A DNA stretch of 64,000 bases from an uncultured Oscillospiraceae bacterium (GCA_910584715.1 CAJUAN010000001.1:62001-126000); one strand, 5' to 3'; shown: positions 1-9,379, counted from the stretch's first letter. Numbers and translations: made by a program. Notes: generated by a model from the letters alone, not told the origin.

Positions 1-1908
1 GTAAGAAATAAGCTTGTAAAGATTTTTCAAACCGATCGCGTTCTTGACAAGAATGATCTGGTGATACGACCTGAGCGACCGCGGATCAACGTTCAAAACG
101 CACTTGTTTATCTCGCTGATGTTGGATATTTTGTGCTCCTCGATAAGCCTGCCGATAAGAATAATGTAAATTCTTGCCAACATCTTAGCGTCGTCGTCCG
201 CGCGGTGATGATTGAAGTCTCCCAAACCAAGCTCCTTGGCAACATAGTCGAGCTTATGCTTTTTAAGGTGAGGAAGCATACTTCTGCTCATCTTAACCGT
301 ATCAATAGTGGAAAAACTGAAATCAATACCGTATCTCTCGCAGCCCGCATTTATAAAGGAGCAGTCAAAGCTTGCGTTATGGGCAACTAAAACGGGAGCC
401 TGTCCGCAGAACTCAATGAATTTTTTTATCGCCTCCTCCTGAGACGGCGCACCCTTTACCATATCGTCCGTAATGCTTGTCAGCTCGGTTATACGCGCGG
501 GAATTTTCCTGTCCGGGTCAACAAAGGTCTGGAACGTATCTTCGATTTCAAGGCCCTTTACTCTTACCGCGCCTATCTCGATTATTCTGTCTCCCTGCGC
601 GCTGAAACCCGTTGTCTCGATGTCGAAAACAATAACCTCGCCGTTCAGGGAAACGTCCTTGAACACGTTGACCGCGTTAGTCCTGTCGTTTACCGAGTAA
701 GCCTCGCAGCCATAAATAACCTTAAAATCCCCGCCGTTCTTGCGTATCTTTGCGGCAGCAGAAGCAGCCTCGGGAAAAGCCTGTGCAACACCGTGGTCTG
801 TGATAGCCATAGCGGTGTGTCCCCAGGAGTACGCCCTTTCTATAAGCTTTGAAGCGGGGGTTATTGCGTCCATGGCGGACATATTTGTATGCAGATGAAG
901 CTCGACCCTTTTTGTTTCGGAATTATCCTTTCTTTCCGTTTTGCCGACCTGCATAATGTCGTTGGCCTTTATCACAAACTCATTGTCAAATGTGTCAAAA
1001 TCAGCTTTGCCCTTGAGAAGAACGGTACCGCCCTTTTTAAACGCCGCAAGGACGTTTTCGTCCTCCTTATTCTCAAAGCTTTTAACTGAAATTGAGCTTG
1101 TATAGTCGGTAATGCTTATAGACACCACGCGCTTTTCACCGTTTTTGGTGCGTATCTCCTTTTCGGAATAATCAAAAACGTCTCCCCACACGGTGATGTT
1201 GTTCATCTTGCTTGTAATGTCAGAAATATTTATAACGGGAGAATCTATCGTCCTGCCCTTGATAAGCTTTGCGCCCTCTTTAAGGATAGGCAGGTCTTTA
1301 AAATCAATGGTGATAACGGGCTCCTTTGGAGCGGAAGGGACATTTCCGCCTCCCGGATATCCTTCCTCCGGCGGAGCCTCACGGGCAGCAGGCATTTCCG
1401 AAATGACCTGAGCCATTCTTTCATTGTAATCGTCTTCCGCAGGCCGGAAATTTCCCTCCTCCAAAACGACCTTGATATTTGCGGAAAAGACTTCTCTTAT
1501 AAGCTTTTCGAGCTCGGTATCGGCTCCCGCTTTTTTCAGGGTACCGCAGCCCGCTCCGTTAACGTTTACAGTAACCGTATTATCGCTGAAAGCATAATCT
1601 GCCTTGTCGAGATGACCGTTCACAACGTACAGTCTGCGCTTCAGCATCGACACAATATCCGGCATACATTTTTCACTGAAAAGCGCAGGGCTGTAACGGC
1701 AGTTTAATGTAAACGCGCCGATACCCAGATTATTTTTCATTGACTTTTCAAAATCAATCACATAGTCGTATTTCTGAACCTGTTCATAGGACGCGAATAC
1801 AACAAGCTCGCGGCTTTTTTCTCTGTGCGTAAGCTTCAGCACCTCGCCCCTGCCGATCGAGTTTGGTATGTCCGCTATATAGTCCGAAAAAAAATCCTTT
1901 ATAAGCAT
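1..1908 (-). CDS. polC: DNA polymerase III PolC-type, N-terminal 636 residues (partial)
   Basis: Replicative DNA polymerase of low-GC Gram-positives. The gene runs off the left edge, so only the N-terminal half is present and the polymerase palm and fingers are missing. Visible in order: an N-terminal domain, an OB-fold region (about 220-320), a split PHP domain starting with HLHTNMSAMDAI near residue 337, and the inserted DEDDh proofreading exonuclease with VFDIETTGFSAQGDRIIEIGA's first acidic pair near residue 422 and HNASFDC downstream. The ATG at 1908 follows ispG by 20 bases, so it is the last visible gene of the pyrH-to-polC operon. This gene order is common in clostridia. Confidence 0.97.
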   Translation of the reverse strand, partial: MLIKDFFSDYIADIPNSIGRGEVLKLTHREKSRELVVFASYEQVQKYDYVIDFEKSMKNNLGIGAFTLNCRYSPALFSEKCMPDIVSMLKRRLYVVNGHLDKADYAFSDNTVTVNVNGAGCGTLKKAGADTELEKLIREVFSANIKVVLEEGNFRPAEDDYNERMAQVISEMPAAREAPPEEGYPGGGNVPSAPKEPVITIDFKDLPILKEGAKLIKGRTIDSPVINISDITSKMNNITVWGDVFDYSEKEIRTKNGEKRVVSISITDYTSSISVKSFENKEDENVLAAFKKGGTVLLKGKADFDTFDNEFVIKANDIMQVGKTERKDNSETKRVELHLHTNMSAMDAITPASKLIERAYSWGHTAMAITDHGVAQAFPEAASAAAKIRKNGGDFKVIYGCEAYSVNDRTNAVNVFKDVSLNGEVIVFDIETTGFSAQGDRIIEIGAVRVKGLEIEDTFQTFVDPDRKIPARITELTSITDDMVKGAPSQEEAIKKFIEFCGQAPVLVAHNASFDCSFINAGCERYGIDFSFSTIDTVKMSRSMLPHLKKHKLDYVAKELGLGDFNHHRADDDAKMLARIYIILIGRLIEEHKISNISEINKCVLNVDPRSLRSYHQIILVKNAIGLKNLYKLISY

Positions 1909-1928
1909 AATTTATCAATCCTAATTTT

Positions 1929-2966
1929 TTAAAGTTTTTCTATTTCCGCTAAAAGCTCCGTCAGTATTTCATTTTCAGGTATCTTGCGTATTATCTCACC
2001 CTTTCGGAACAAAACAGCGCAGCCGTCCCCTCCCGCAATACCAACGTCCGCCTCTCTCGCTTCCCCGGGACCGTTCACCACGCAGCCCATTACTGCCACG
2101 GTTATATCCTTATCAATGCACCTGGCCGCCTCTTCAACTTTTTCAGCAAGTGAAATAAGGTCTATCTTAGTTCGTCCGCAGGTGGGACAGGAAACAAGCT
2201 TTACACCTTTGCCCTTTCCAACGGCGGACAGAATATCCCGGGCGGCGTACAGTTCTTCAACGGGGTCTGCCGTAAGGGAAACACGGATAGTCTCTCCAAT
2301 GCCGTCAGCCAAAAGAGAACCTATTCCCACAGCGGATTTTATTATACCCATGCGCTTTGTGCCCGCCTCGGTAACTCCCAAATGGAGCGGGTAATCTGTT
2401 CTCTCCGCAAGGAGCCGATAACCCTTTATCATATTAGGCACGTCCGAGGATTTTATGGAAATAACAATATCGTGAAAATCGCACCGCTCCAGCAGCTCCG
2501 CGTGTCGAAGCGCGCTTTCGCAGAGAGCCTCCGCAGTAGGCGAACCGTATTTCGCCAGAATATCCTTTTCAAGCGAGCCGGAGTTTACCCCTATCCTTAT
2601 GGGGATATTTTTCTCCGAGCAAGCCATTGCCACAGCCTTTACATTGCCGAAGTCTCCGATATTTCCGGGATTTATCCGTATCTTGTCAATACCCGCGGAA
2701 ACGCTTTCCAGAGCAAGCCTGTAATCGAAATGAATGTCCGCCACAAGCGGTATCTTCACCGCGCTTTTTATGGCGGGGATAAGCTTTACCGCCGCCATAT
2801 CGGGAATTGCCGCGCGTATTATTTCACAGCCCGCCTTTTCAAGCTCAACAGCCTGACGGACACTTCCCTCAATATCGCTTGCGGGAATGTTCAGCATAGA
2901 TTGTATGTAAATTTTTTGACCGTCAAACGTACAGTCCCCGACCCTTACAGCGTGTACAGAACGCAT
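1929..2966 (-). CDS. ispG: 4-hydroxy-3-methylbut-2-enyl diphosphate synthase
   Basis: Penultimate enzyme of the MEP isoprenoid pathway; it reductively opens MEcPP to HMBPP with a 4Fe-4S cluster. The 345-residue product is the short bacterial form. The TIM-barrel part carries QSMLNIPASD and RINPGNIGD; the C-terminal cluster ligands are C260, C263 and C295, with the conserved VNGPGEAREADVGIAGG stretch and acidic E302. It lies in the same operon as dxr, so two MEP enzymes are co-transcribed with the undecaprenyl diphosphate synthase that uses their product. Confidence 0.97.
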   Translation of the reverse strand: MRSVHAVRVGDCTFDGQKIYIQSMLNIPASDIEGSVRQAVELEKAGCEIIRAAIPDMAAVKLIPAIKSAVKIPLVADIHFDYRLALESVSAGIDKIRINPGNIGDFGNVKAVAMACSEKNIPIRIGVNSGSLEKDILAKYGSPTAEALCESALRHAELLERCDFHDIVISIKSSDVPNMIKGYRLLAERTDYPLHLGVTEAGTKRMGIIKSAVGIGSLLADGIGETIRVSLTADPVEELYAARDILSAVGKGKGVKLVSCPTCGRTKIDLISLAEKVEEAARCIDKDITVAVMGCVVNGPGEAREADVGIAGGDGCAVLFRKGEIIRKIPENEILTELLAEIEKL

Positions 2967-2979
2967 ATTATACCGCCTT

Positions 2980-3696
2980 TCACAATTCCTTTACAGCATT
3001 TCCTGCGTGGAACAACTGTTGTTTACTTCCCGAAAAATGATAAATATTTTCTTTTTTATATCCGTACTTTGAGTTAGGTACGCTTATATGCGGCTCGAAA
3101 GTAAAATATTCAACCTCCGAAAGCAGTGTTTTATTTCCTTTTTCTATGTAGACGCGGTCGTTTTTATCCTTAACAATAGAGTGACCCAAATTCCCCATAA
3201 AATCAAGATTTACAAAGCCACTGTCGGTTATCACAGCGTTTATGTGATAATACAACTCTTCAAAAGAAGTCCGCAGCGTAACAAATTCCATCATCTCACG
3301 GTGCAGACATTCCTCCATAAGCAGACCGCCGCGCCATTCCGCATTTTTTATCTCTTCTATCCGTTCAACAACAGAACCATTTTCAATAACAACGGTACGT
3401 GCGTAGTCTCCCCAGATACTGTTATTCTGCGGACTTAGGTCAATTGTAACAATATCGTCATAACCGATAAGCCTGTCCGACGTGCTATAGTCCCTGCCCG
3501 ACACCGACACGGCAGTCTCGTCGCCCGCAAAGACAAACGCCCCTATATCCCAGTACCAGAACGAGTCCGCGCCAAGCGTTTTCATTTTATCCTCGCAAAG
3601 CTTTCTCACGTCCGAAAGCTTCATTCCCGGGGCAATAGCCGTTTTTATGTATGCCATTGTTTCCCTTGCAATATTTTGCACGTCCCTATAGTCCAT
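2980..3696 (-). CDS. M24 family metallopeptidase (Xaa-Pro-type, short)
   Basis: Pita-bread-fold metallopeptidase of the methionine aminopeptidase / Xaa-Pro dipeptidase superfamily, 238 residues with no N-terminal creatinase-like domain. The expected five metal ligands can be placed: D86 (TIDLSPQ), D97 (WGDYARTVV), H172 (GNLGHSIV), E201 (FTFEPHI) and E216 (KKENIY). Substrate is unknown. It sits 13 bases upstream of ispG within the operon and is not part of the usual gene order here, so its relation to isoprenoid metabolism is probably only positional. Confidence 0.8.
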   Translation of the reverse strand: MDYRDVQNIARETMAYIKTAIAPGMKLSDVRKLCEDKMKTLGADSFWYWDIGAFVFAGDETAVSVSGRDYSTSDRLIGYDDIVTIDLSPQNNSIWGDYARTVVIENGSVVERIEEIKNAEWRGGLLMEECLHREMMEFVTLRTSFEELYYHINAVITDSGFVNLDFMGNLGHSIVKDKNDRVYIEKGNKTLLSEVEYFTFEPHISVPNSKYGYKKENIYHFSGSKQQLFHAGNAVKEL

Positions 3697-3716
3697 ATTA
3701 TCTCCTTTTGAAAAAA

Positions 3717-4208
3717 CTAATACTTTTTAGCCGAATCAAAAGCTATCTTCATATTATGGTATTTTGATACCGAATCTTCAAATCCAAGCGATCTGTACAG
3801 GCTGTACCCTGCGTCGGTAGCTTTCAGCTCCACAAAATCAAGCCCCATTTTTTCGGAATCTTCAAGCAGCATTTTCATCAGCTTTCCCGCAAGACCCTTT
3901 CTCCTATGGTCGGGCTTTGTGTAGACGTTCATCACGGTACCCACAACGCCGTTGATAAAGGACGGATTGGACGGTTTCTCGGCAACGATCAAAAAGCAGC
4001 AGCTTACTATCTCATTTTCGGACTTAGCCGCGTACACAAAGCAGTCCTTGTTCAAATGCCTGCGAAAATAATCGGGCAGCTTTTGGGAAATCCCGGCAAG
4101 CTGTTCCTGCGGAACATCACCGTAGTCCTCAAGCAGATATGCCGTTCTCAACCCGACAAGCTGCTCTATATCGTTAATATCAGCTTTTTCGATATGTACG
4201 GAACACAT
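3717..4208 (-). CDS. GNAT family N-acetyltransferase
   Basis: 163-residue GCN5-related acetyltransferase. The acetyl-CoA binding signature is VYTKPDHRRKGLAGKLM, followed by a typical C-terminal LYRSLGFEDS strand-turn. The ATG at 4208 was chosen because AAAGGCGG lies upstream of it; a longer in-frame reading would run into the preceding small membrane protein gene. Acceptor substrate cannot be told. It is one of four accessory genes inserted between rseP and ispG. Confidence 0.85.
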   Translation of the reverse strand: MCSVHIEKADINDIEQLVGLRTAYLLEDYGDVPQEQLAGISQKLPDYFRRHLNKDCFVYAAKSENEIVSCCFLIVAEKPSNPSFINGVVGTVMNVYTKPDHRRKGLAGKLMKMLLEDSEKMGLDFVELKATDAGYSLYRSLGFEDSVSKYHNMKIAFDSAKKY

Positions 4209-4228
4209 ATTATACCTTATACCGCCTT

Positions 4229-4438
4229 TTATTTTTTCTTCTTTAACAAAAATACACACGAAACAACAATTAGGAAAATGCCCGCTACTATAGGAAATAT
4301 CCACAATTCACCCGAAGCAAAAATTACCGTCGGACCGTCAGCCCCGCTGATTATTCCAAGAGATGAGGTCTCCATAAAAAACATCAGTAATCCTACAACG
4401 ATAAATACTGCTCCAATGGCTAAGAAAAATTTTTTCAT
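4229..4438 (-). CDS. 69-residue two-helix membrane protein with a decarboxylase-beta-like motif
   Basis: Small hydrophobic protein: a first transmembrane helix at about 5-22, a short loop, a second helix at about 47-63, and a KKKK tail that should face the cytoplasm. The loop holds SLGIISGADGPTVIFAS, which resembles the GADGPT ion-binding motif of the beta subunit of sodium-pumping decarboxylases (OadB/GcdB family). The rest of that roughly 400-residue subunit is absent. It could be a motif-sharing micro-protein or a decayed fragment; the good start, stop and codon use favour a real gene. Function unknown. Confidence 0.65.
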   Translation of the reverse strand: MKKFFLAIGAVFIVVGLLMFFMETSSLGIISGADGPTVIFASGELWIFPIVAGIFLIVVSCVFLLKKKK

Positions 4439-4471
4439 GCCATATCCTTTCTAATTCCAAAAATTATTCCA

Positions 4472-4900
4472 TTATACCAGCTTATTCATCTTAGCTTCAA
4501 GTATTTCAAGCATTTTCCCGACGTTGATCTCCTGATTGGGAAGCTTTGAACCCGCCACCTTAGGCGCAAGCTGGAACTTCACCGTACGCTTTTTGCCGTC
4601 GTCGAAAACCACGGTAATTATCTTCTGTCCAAATATCATCGGCTTTATCTTTATCTGAATAATGTCCTCCATATTATAGGCGGCGGACTCGTCGTTGAAG
4701 GTATGATACTTGCAGCACCAAAGCCGTCCCATATCAGTTATGCCGACGTAGCCCGTGATAATATCCCGATTGCTCGCAAAAAATCCCGTCGCCTTGAAAA
4801 GACAGTACACCGCTGTTTCCAGACGTTCGCCGCCTATCAGAAGCGTACTGAGTGCGTAATTCATTTCCTCGTCGGTGTATTTTTTCGTAAAGCTGCTCAT
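4472..4900 (-). CDS. Hypothetical protein, PH-like domain
   Basis: 142-residue soluble protein. The pattern of beta strands (ITGYVGITDMGRLWCCKY, then an IIQIKIKPMIFG strand and TVVFDDGKKRTVKF) ending in an amphipathic helix fits bacterial PH-like (bPH/YokE) domains, which is a fold guess only. ATG 4900 has GGGGGAAGAAAA just before it. It follows rseP by 13 bases in the same operon. No catalytic motif was recognised. Confidence 0.65.
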   Translation of the reverse strand: MSSFTKKYTDEEMNYALSTLLIGGERLETAVYCLFKATGFFASNRDIITGYVGITDMGRLWCCKYHTFNDESAAYNMEDIIQIKIKPMIFGQKIITVVFDDGKKRTVKFQLAPKVAGSKLPNQEINVGKMLEILEAKMNKLV

Positions 4901-4913
4901 TTTTCTTCCCCCA

Positions 4914-5957
4914 TTATTTAACAAAAATATTTTTCACATCATTAAATGTAACAAATATCATCAGCAACATTAACGCCGCAAACCCCACAAAATGTATCAT
5001 ACCCTCGGTCTCAGCTTTCAAAGACTTGCGCCGTATCGCCTCTACAAGCAGAAAAACCAGCCGTCCGCCGTCAAGTGCAGGTATGGGCAGCAGGTTAAAA
5101 ATACCGATATTTATTGTCACCAAAGTAGCGATATCCAGAATAAAGCTGAAATCAAAACCGCTTTTTTCGGTAACGTCCCCAATGACCGTCACTATCCCCA
5201 CAGGGCCCTGCAAATCGTTCAGCCCGTATTTTCCGACAATGATGTCCCGCAAGGACATAAGAACTATCCTGCCGTAGTACACCGCATTTTTAAACCCGTA
5301 CGGAATAATATTTGCGGGAGTTGCCGTTTCTTTCAATACCTTGAAATCGTAGATCAAGGTGTTTTTTCCTGTTTCCTTATCGGTTTCCACAGCAAATTTT
5401 ACGCCGTTTACCGAGACCCTTTCGCCGTCCCGCTTTATAACAAAATCAACAACGCCGTCCTCGTCGTTTCCGAGCTGATAGGTAATGTCTTTTACCGAAA
5501 AGATATGCACGCCGTTTATTTCCGTGATCTTGTCGCCAAGCTGCAAACCGTACCGTGAACTTGCAGCGTCCTCGGCAAACCAAACTATTTGGGTGGACAC
5601 CGCGCCGCCCTCAACAAGGATAAGGATAACCGAAAGAATGAAGCCGAGAATAAGGTTCATCACCGCGCCCGCAGCAATAGTAGCCATTCTCCTCCACACA
5701 GATCTTTGACGGAATGAGTCGGGCGTTCCCCGTTCCTCGTCCTCGCCCATTGCGCAGAAGCCGCCTATGGGAAGCAGTCTTACAGTGTAAAGGGTATCGC
5801 CTTTCTGCTTTTTGAATATCGCGGGACCCATTCCTATTGCAAATTCGTCAACGCGTATGCCGCAAAGCTTTGCAACGGTAAAATGTCCCAACTCATGAAT
5901 AATAATTATTAGACAAAAAAACACAGCGGCAATCAAAATTGAAAGAAAAGTATTCAT
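4914..5957 (-). CDS. rseP: RIP metalloprotease, site-2 protease
   Basis: Intramembrane zinc protease that cleaves membrane-bound anti-sigma factors or signal-peptide remnants. HELGH (first His at residue 21) lies in the first transmembrane helix, a PDZ domain occupies roughly 110-190, and the third metal ligand sits in NLLPIPALDGG near residue 285. ATG 5957 has GAGG four bases upstream; an ATG at 5975, directly abutting the dxr stop, has no ribosome binding site. It lies between dxr and the accessory genes. A DUF4179-like anti-sigma candidate occurs at 45.2 kb, but no link can be shown. Confidence 0.96.
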   Translation of the reverse strand: MNTFLSILIAAVFFCLIIIIHELGHFTVAKLCGIRVDEFAIGMGPAIFKKQKGDTLYTVRLLPIGGFCAMGEDEERGTPDSFRQRSVWRRMATIAAGAVMNLILGFILSVILILVEGGAVSTQIVWFAEDAASSRYGLQLGDKITEINGVHIFSVKDITYQLGNDEDGVVDFVIKRDGERVSVNGVKFAVETDKETGKNTLIYDFKVLKETATPANIIPYGFKNAVYYGRIVLMSLRDIIVGKYGLNDLQGPVGIVTVIGDVTEKSGFDFSFILDIATLVTINIGIFNLLPIPALDGGRLVFLLVEAIRRKSLKAETEGMIHFVGFAALMLLMIFVTFNDVKNIFVK

Positions 5958-5975
5958 AAAACCTCGCTTACTCAT

Positions 5976-7121
5976 TTAAAAATTTATTTCGTTAAAGACA
6001 AAATTTCGCGCAGCTATTTCGGCTCTTTTAATGTCCTCATAGGTATCCGAGGGCATTTCGGGAAGCCTGTCAAGTGATTTCCTTACCAGCTCCCCAATTT
6101 TTAGAAACGGTATCTCCCTGTTCAAAAACAACCCCACCGCTTCTTCGTTTACTGCGTTTACAATACAGGGATAGGCTCCCCCGCGGTTTATCGCCTCAAC
6201 GCAGCCGCTGAGGCAGTCAAACGTCTCAAAATCGGGTCTGAAAAATGTAAGCGTTCCATAGTCCGTAAGGGACAACGGCTTTACATCGCATTCCTCTCTT
6301 TCTGGATACAGGAGTGCGTACTGGATAGGTATTTTCATATCTGGCACGCCCATTTGCGCGATAACCGAAAAGTCCTTGAATTCCACAGCGGAATGAACAA
6401 CGCTTTCACGGTTCACAACTATCTCAATATTTCGAGGACTTACCCCGAAAAGCCACCTTGCCTCGATAAATTCCAGACCCTTGTTCATAAGCGTAGCGGA
6501 GTCAATAGTTATCTTGTTTCCCATAGACCAGTTGGGGTGATTTAGAGCCTGCTCAACGGTAACGTCCTCAAGCTCGTACTTTTTCAAACCGAAAAACGGC
6601 CCGCCCGAAGCGGTAAGGATTATTTTGTTCACCCGCTTCGGATCGTTTCCCTGCAGACATTGGAATATCGCCGAATGCTCGCTGTCTATCGGATATATAG
6701 TCACGCCGTTTTTTTCCGCCTCGGACATAACGATATGTCCCCCGGCAACAAGAGTCTCCTTGTTGGCAAGAGCCACGTCTATGCCGTTTTCTATAGCCGT
6801 AAGAGTAGGAAGCAAGCCGACCATTCCCACCACGGAATTTACAAACAAATCGGCTCTCTTGTCCGAAGCGATTTCGCACAGCCCCTCCATTCCGCACAGT
6901 ACCTTTATGCCCGTATCCGCAAGCCGTTCCCGCATTTCAAGGTAGTGACCGTCGCTGTAAACGCATACCTTTTCCACAGAAAACTCCCGTGCCTGACTTT
7001 CCAGCAAAGCCGTGCTGCTGTACGCCGCTAAAGCCCTCACAGTAATATTATGCTTTCGGCAAACGTCTAATGTCTGTTTCCCTATAGATCCGGTGGAACC
7101 GATCAAAGTTATGGTTTTCAC
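5976..7121 (-). CDS. dxr: 1-deoxy-D-xylulose-5-phosphate reductoisomerase
   Basis: Second enzyme of the MEP pathway: NADPH-dependent conversion of DXP to MEP. The 381-residue product starts with the nucleotide-binding GSTGSIGKQTLDV, has the catalytic-domain DSEHSAIFQ, and the substrate-loop SMGNKITIDSATLMNKGLE region. The start codon is GTG at 7121, preceded by AAAGGA. It is placed between cdsA and rseP, the standard firmicute order. Confidence 0.98.
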   Translation of the reverse strand: MKTITLIGSTGSIGKQTLDVCRKHNITVRALAAYSSTALLESQAREFSVEKVCVYSDGHYLEMRERLADTGIKVLCGMEGLCEIASDKRADLFVNSVVGMVGLLPTLTAIENGIDVALANKETLVAGGHIVMSEAEKNGVTIYPIDSEHSAIFQCLQGNDPKRVNKIILTASGGPFFGLKKYELEDVTVEQALNHPNWSMGNKITIDSATLMNKGLEFIEARWLFGVSPRNIEIVVNRESVVHSAVEFKDFSVIAQMGVPDMKIPIQYALLYPEREECDVKPLSLTDYGTLTFFRPDFETFDCLSGCVEAINRGGAYPCIVNAVNEEAVGLFLNREIPFLKIGELVRKSLDRLPEMPSDTYEDIKRAEIAARNFVFNEINF

Positions 7122-7203
7122 TGAAAAAAATTCCTTTCATTAGGATAAAAACATATAATCAGGCGTACAAACTGTTTTGTACGCCCGATTTTCGTCCAAA
7201 TTT

Positions 7204-8034
7204 TTAACTGAATAAAGTAATATGGCTTAGCGTGAACATCATAAACGGCGCAACAAAAAGCACGCTGTCAAACCTGTCCATAAGCCCTCCGTGCCCCGGC
7301 ATAATGTTTCCGAAATCCTTTATGCCGAACTGACGTTTTATCAGCGAAGCGGAAAGGTCGCCCACTATACCGAGAACGCCGCAGACAATCCCCATAAGCA
7401 CAAGCCACAGGTAATTTACATTAAAGGACACTCCGAAATGATCCATAACCAATCTGTACAGAAACGCATAAACCGCAAAAACCAATCCGACAGTTAAAAC
7501 GCCTCCGATCGCGCCCTCAACGGTCTTTTTGGGGGATATTTCGGGACAAAGCTTGTGCTTTCCGAAAAAAGTACCCACAAAATACGCACCGGAATCACCC
7601 AGCCAAGCGCCCGCAAGGCACAGGATAACATAGCAGACCCCGTGAGTCGCGTCAAGATTTTTAAGCGAAACGATACAGCACATTGACAGCGTAGAAAGAA
7701 GCGTTACCGCCAGCATACAGCATATCTTCTCAAAGGATATGTCCTTGTGCTCCGCAATATACCCAACAAACACGAGAAAAATACATGACGTAGAAACAAT
7801 GTACTTCATCTCCATGCCCTCAAATTCTGCAAGGAAAGGCATAACTGCTGCAAAAACAACACACACGATGCTGTGGAATTTATGCTTGATACAGTCGCAA
7901 GCGGTCAGCAGCTCATACAGCATAATAACGGCAATTGCCGAAACTGTGAGATTAAAAACAGGGGTAGCCGACAAAAACAGCACGCCTATCGCTATCGCTA
8001 TTCCGATCACTGCTGTAATAATACGGGTACCCAT
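7204..8034 (-). CDS. cdsA: Phosphatidate cytidylyltransferase
   Basis: Makes CDP-diacylglycerol from phosphatidate and CTP in the membrane. The product has about eight hydrophobic helices and the CTP-transferase signature near its C-terminus, with SPKKTVEGAIGG and KDFGNIMPGHGGLMDRFDS. ATG 8034 (MGTRIITA) was chosen; AAAAAGGATGAT precedes it, and upstream in-frame codons run back through the end of uppS. It is co-transcribed with uppS (56-base gap). Confidence 0.96.
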   Translation of the reverse strand: MGTRIITAVIGIAIAIGVLFLSATPVFNLTVSAIAVIMLYELLTACDCIKHKFHSIVCVVFAAVMPFLAEFEGMEMKYIVSTSCIFLVFVGYIAEHKDISFEKICCMLAVTLLSTLSMCCIVSLKNLDATHGVCYVILCLAGAWLGDSGAYFVGTFFGKHKLCPEISPKKTVEGAIGGVLTVGLVFAVYAFLYRLVMDHFGVSFNVNYLWLVLMGIVCGVLGIVGDLSASLIKRQFGIKDFGNIMPGHGGLMDRFDSVLFVAPFMMFTLSHITLFS

Positions 8035-8089
8035 TGTTAATATCATCCTTTTTCGTAAAATTTGCTTTAATGATTTATGTATGATAACG

Positions 8090-8803
8090 TCACACACAGC
8101 CGAAACGCCTTTTTCTTGAAGCAAAATCCTCAAGAGCCTTATCCAGCTCTTTTGGAGTAAAATCAGGCCACAAAACGTCCGTAAAGTAAAATTCCGCATA
8201 GGCGGACTGCCATATCAAAAAGTTTGACAGCCTTTTCTCGCCGCTGGGACGTATTATCAGATCCGCATCGGGAATCCCTCCCGTATAGAGCAACCCGGAA
8301 ATAAGCGACTCGTCAACGTCGGAATGCTTTATCTCCTTGTTTTCGACCATTGAAGCAATCCGCCTTGCCGCATGAACTATATCGTCGCGTCCGCCGTAGT
8401 TCATTGCAAGCAGTATCGTCATGTCGTTAAAATCCCGCGACTCTCTTTCAAGTTCGGTCATTTTATCCGCCATTTCCTTGCCGAAGGCGGATTTATCCCC
8501 CAGAAAGATCAGGCGGGTGTTCTCCTCGGCGTAATCGCTGACCTCGTCAATATACTCACCGAAAAGCTTCATAAGCTCGTCAATCTCGTCCTTAGGTCTG
8601 CTCCAGTTTTCCGTGGAAAACGCATAAAATGTGGCGTATCGTATGCCTATTTTCTTGCAGTAGCGCGCAATTTTCCTGAATGCCGAAGCGCCCTCGCGGT
8701 GCCCGAATTTTCTCGGCAGACCCCGCTTCTGCGCCCATCTGCCGTTTCCGTCCATAATAAAGCCTATATGGACGGGCAGCTTGTCTTTATCAAAAGTACT
8801 CAA
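8090..8803 (-). CDS. uppS: Isoprenyl (undecaprenyl) diphosphate synthase
   Basis: Cis-prenyltransferase that makes the C55 lipid carrier for peptidoglycan. 237 residues with the signature MDGNGRWAQKRGL (catalytic Asp at residue 18), then FYAFSTENWSRP, and the C-terminal RPSGEKRLSNFL diphosphate-binding segment. The start codon is TTG at 8803, an uncommon choice that may lower translation relative to frr upstream. Confidence 0.97.
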   Translation of the reverse strand: MSTFDKDKLPVHIGFIMDGNGRWAQKRGLPRKFGHREGASAFRKIARYCKKIGIRYATFYAFSTENWSRPKDEIDELMKLFGEYIDEVSDYAEENTRLIFLGDKSAFGKEMADKMTELERESRDFNDMTILLAMNYGGRDDIVHAARRIASMVENKEIKHSDVDESLISGLLYTGGIPDADLIIRPSGEKRLSNFLIWQSAYAEFYFTDVLWPDFTPKELDKALEDFASRKRRFGCV

Positions 8804-8824
8804 TCCGTTCTCCTATCGGTACCG

Positions 8825-9379
8825 TCAGATAGACATGATCTCTTTTTCCTTATCGGAAACAGCGGAATCAACATTGTCGCAGAACTTGTCGGTAAGCTTC
8901 TGTATATCCTTTTCAAGACCCTTCATGTCGTCCTCGGTGATCTCGCTGTTCTTTTTCATTGTCTTGAACTTTTCAAGTGTATCCCGTCTTACGTTTCTGA
9001 GAGTGACCTTGGCTTCCTCTCCGAACTTCTTTACCTGCTTAACAAGCTCCTTGCGGCGATCTTCGGTAGGCTGAGGAAAAGCCAGTCTGAGCGCCTTTCC
9101 GTCGTTGGTAGGGGTAATTCCTATATCTGAATTTATAATAGCCTTTTCTATAGCCTTGAGCTGAGAAACATCCCAGGGCTGGATAAGAAGATTTCTTGCC
9201 TCAACAACCGAAATAGCCGCCATCTGCTGAACCGGAGTCGGAGTTCCGTAATAGTCCACGAGCACCTTGTCCAGAACCGCAGGATTAGCGCGTCCCGCTC
9301 TTATTGTGGAAAATTCGTGTTCAAGGCTTTTAAGACACTTCTCCATTTTGCCCTCGGCGTTTTTGATCTGTTCGTTCAT
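8825..9379 (-). CDS. frr: Ribosome recycling factor
   Basis: Splits post-termination ribosomes together with EF-G. The 184-residue length is exact for the family. Conserved segments include STIRAGRANPAVLD, PYYGTPTP-like VDYYGTPTPVQQMA, and RKELVKQVKKFGEEAKV-type helices of the three-helix bundle. ATG 9379 has GGAGAA upstream. It follows pyrH by 86 bases. Confidence 0.98.
   Translation of the reverse strand: MNEQIKNAEGKMEKCLKSLEHEFSTIRAGRANPAVLDKVLVDYYGTPTPVQQMAAISVVEARNLLIQPWDVSQLKAIEKAIINSDIGITPTNDGKALRLAFPQPTEDRRKELVKQVKKFGEEAKVTLRNVRRDTLEKFKTMKKNSEITEDDMKGLEKDIQKLTDKFCDNVDSAVSDKEKEIMSI

Noticed and set aside
2382..3077. A 231-residue plus-strand open frame opposite ispG
   Set aside because: It overlaps two well-supported genes on the other strand and shows no family motif.
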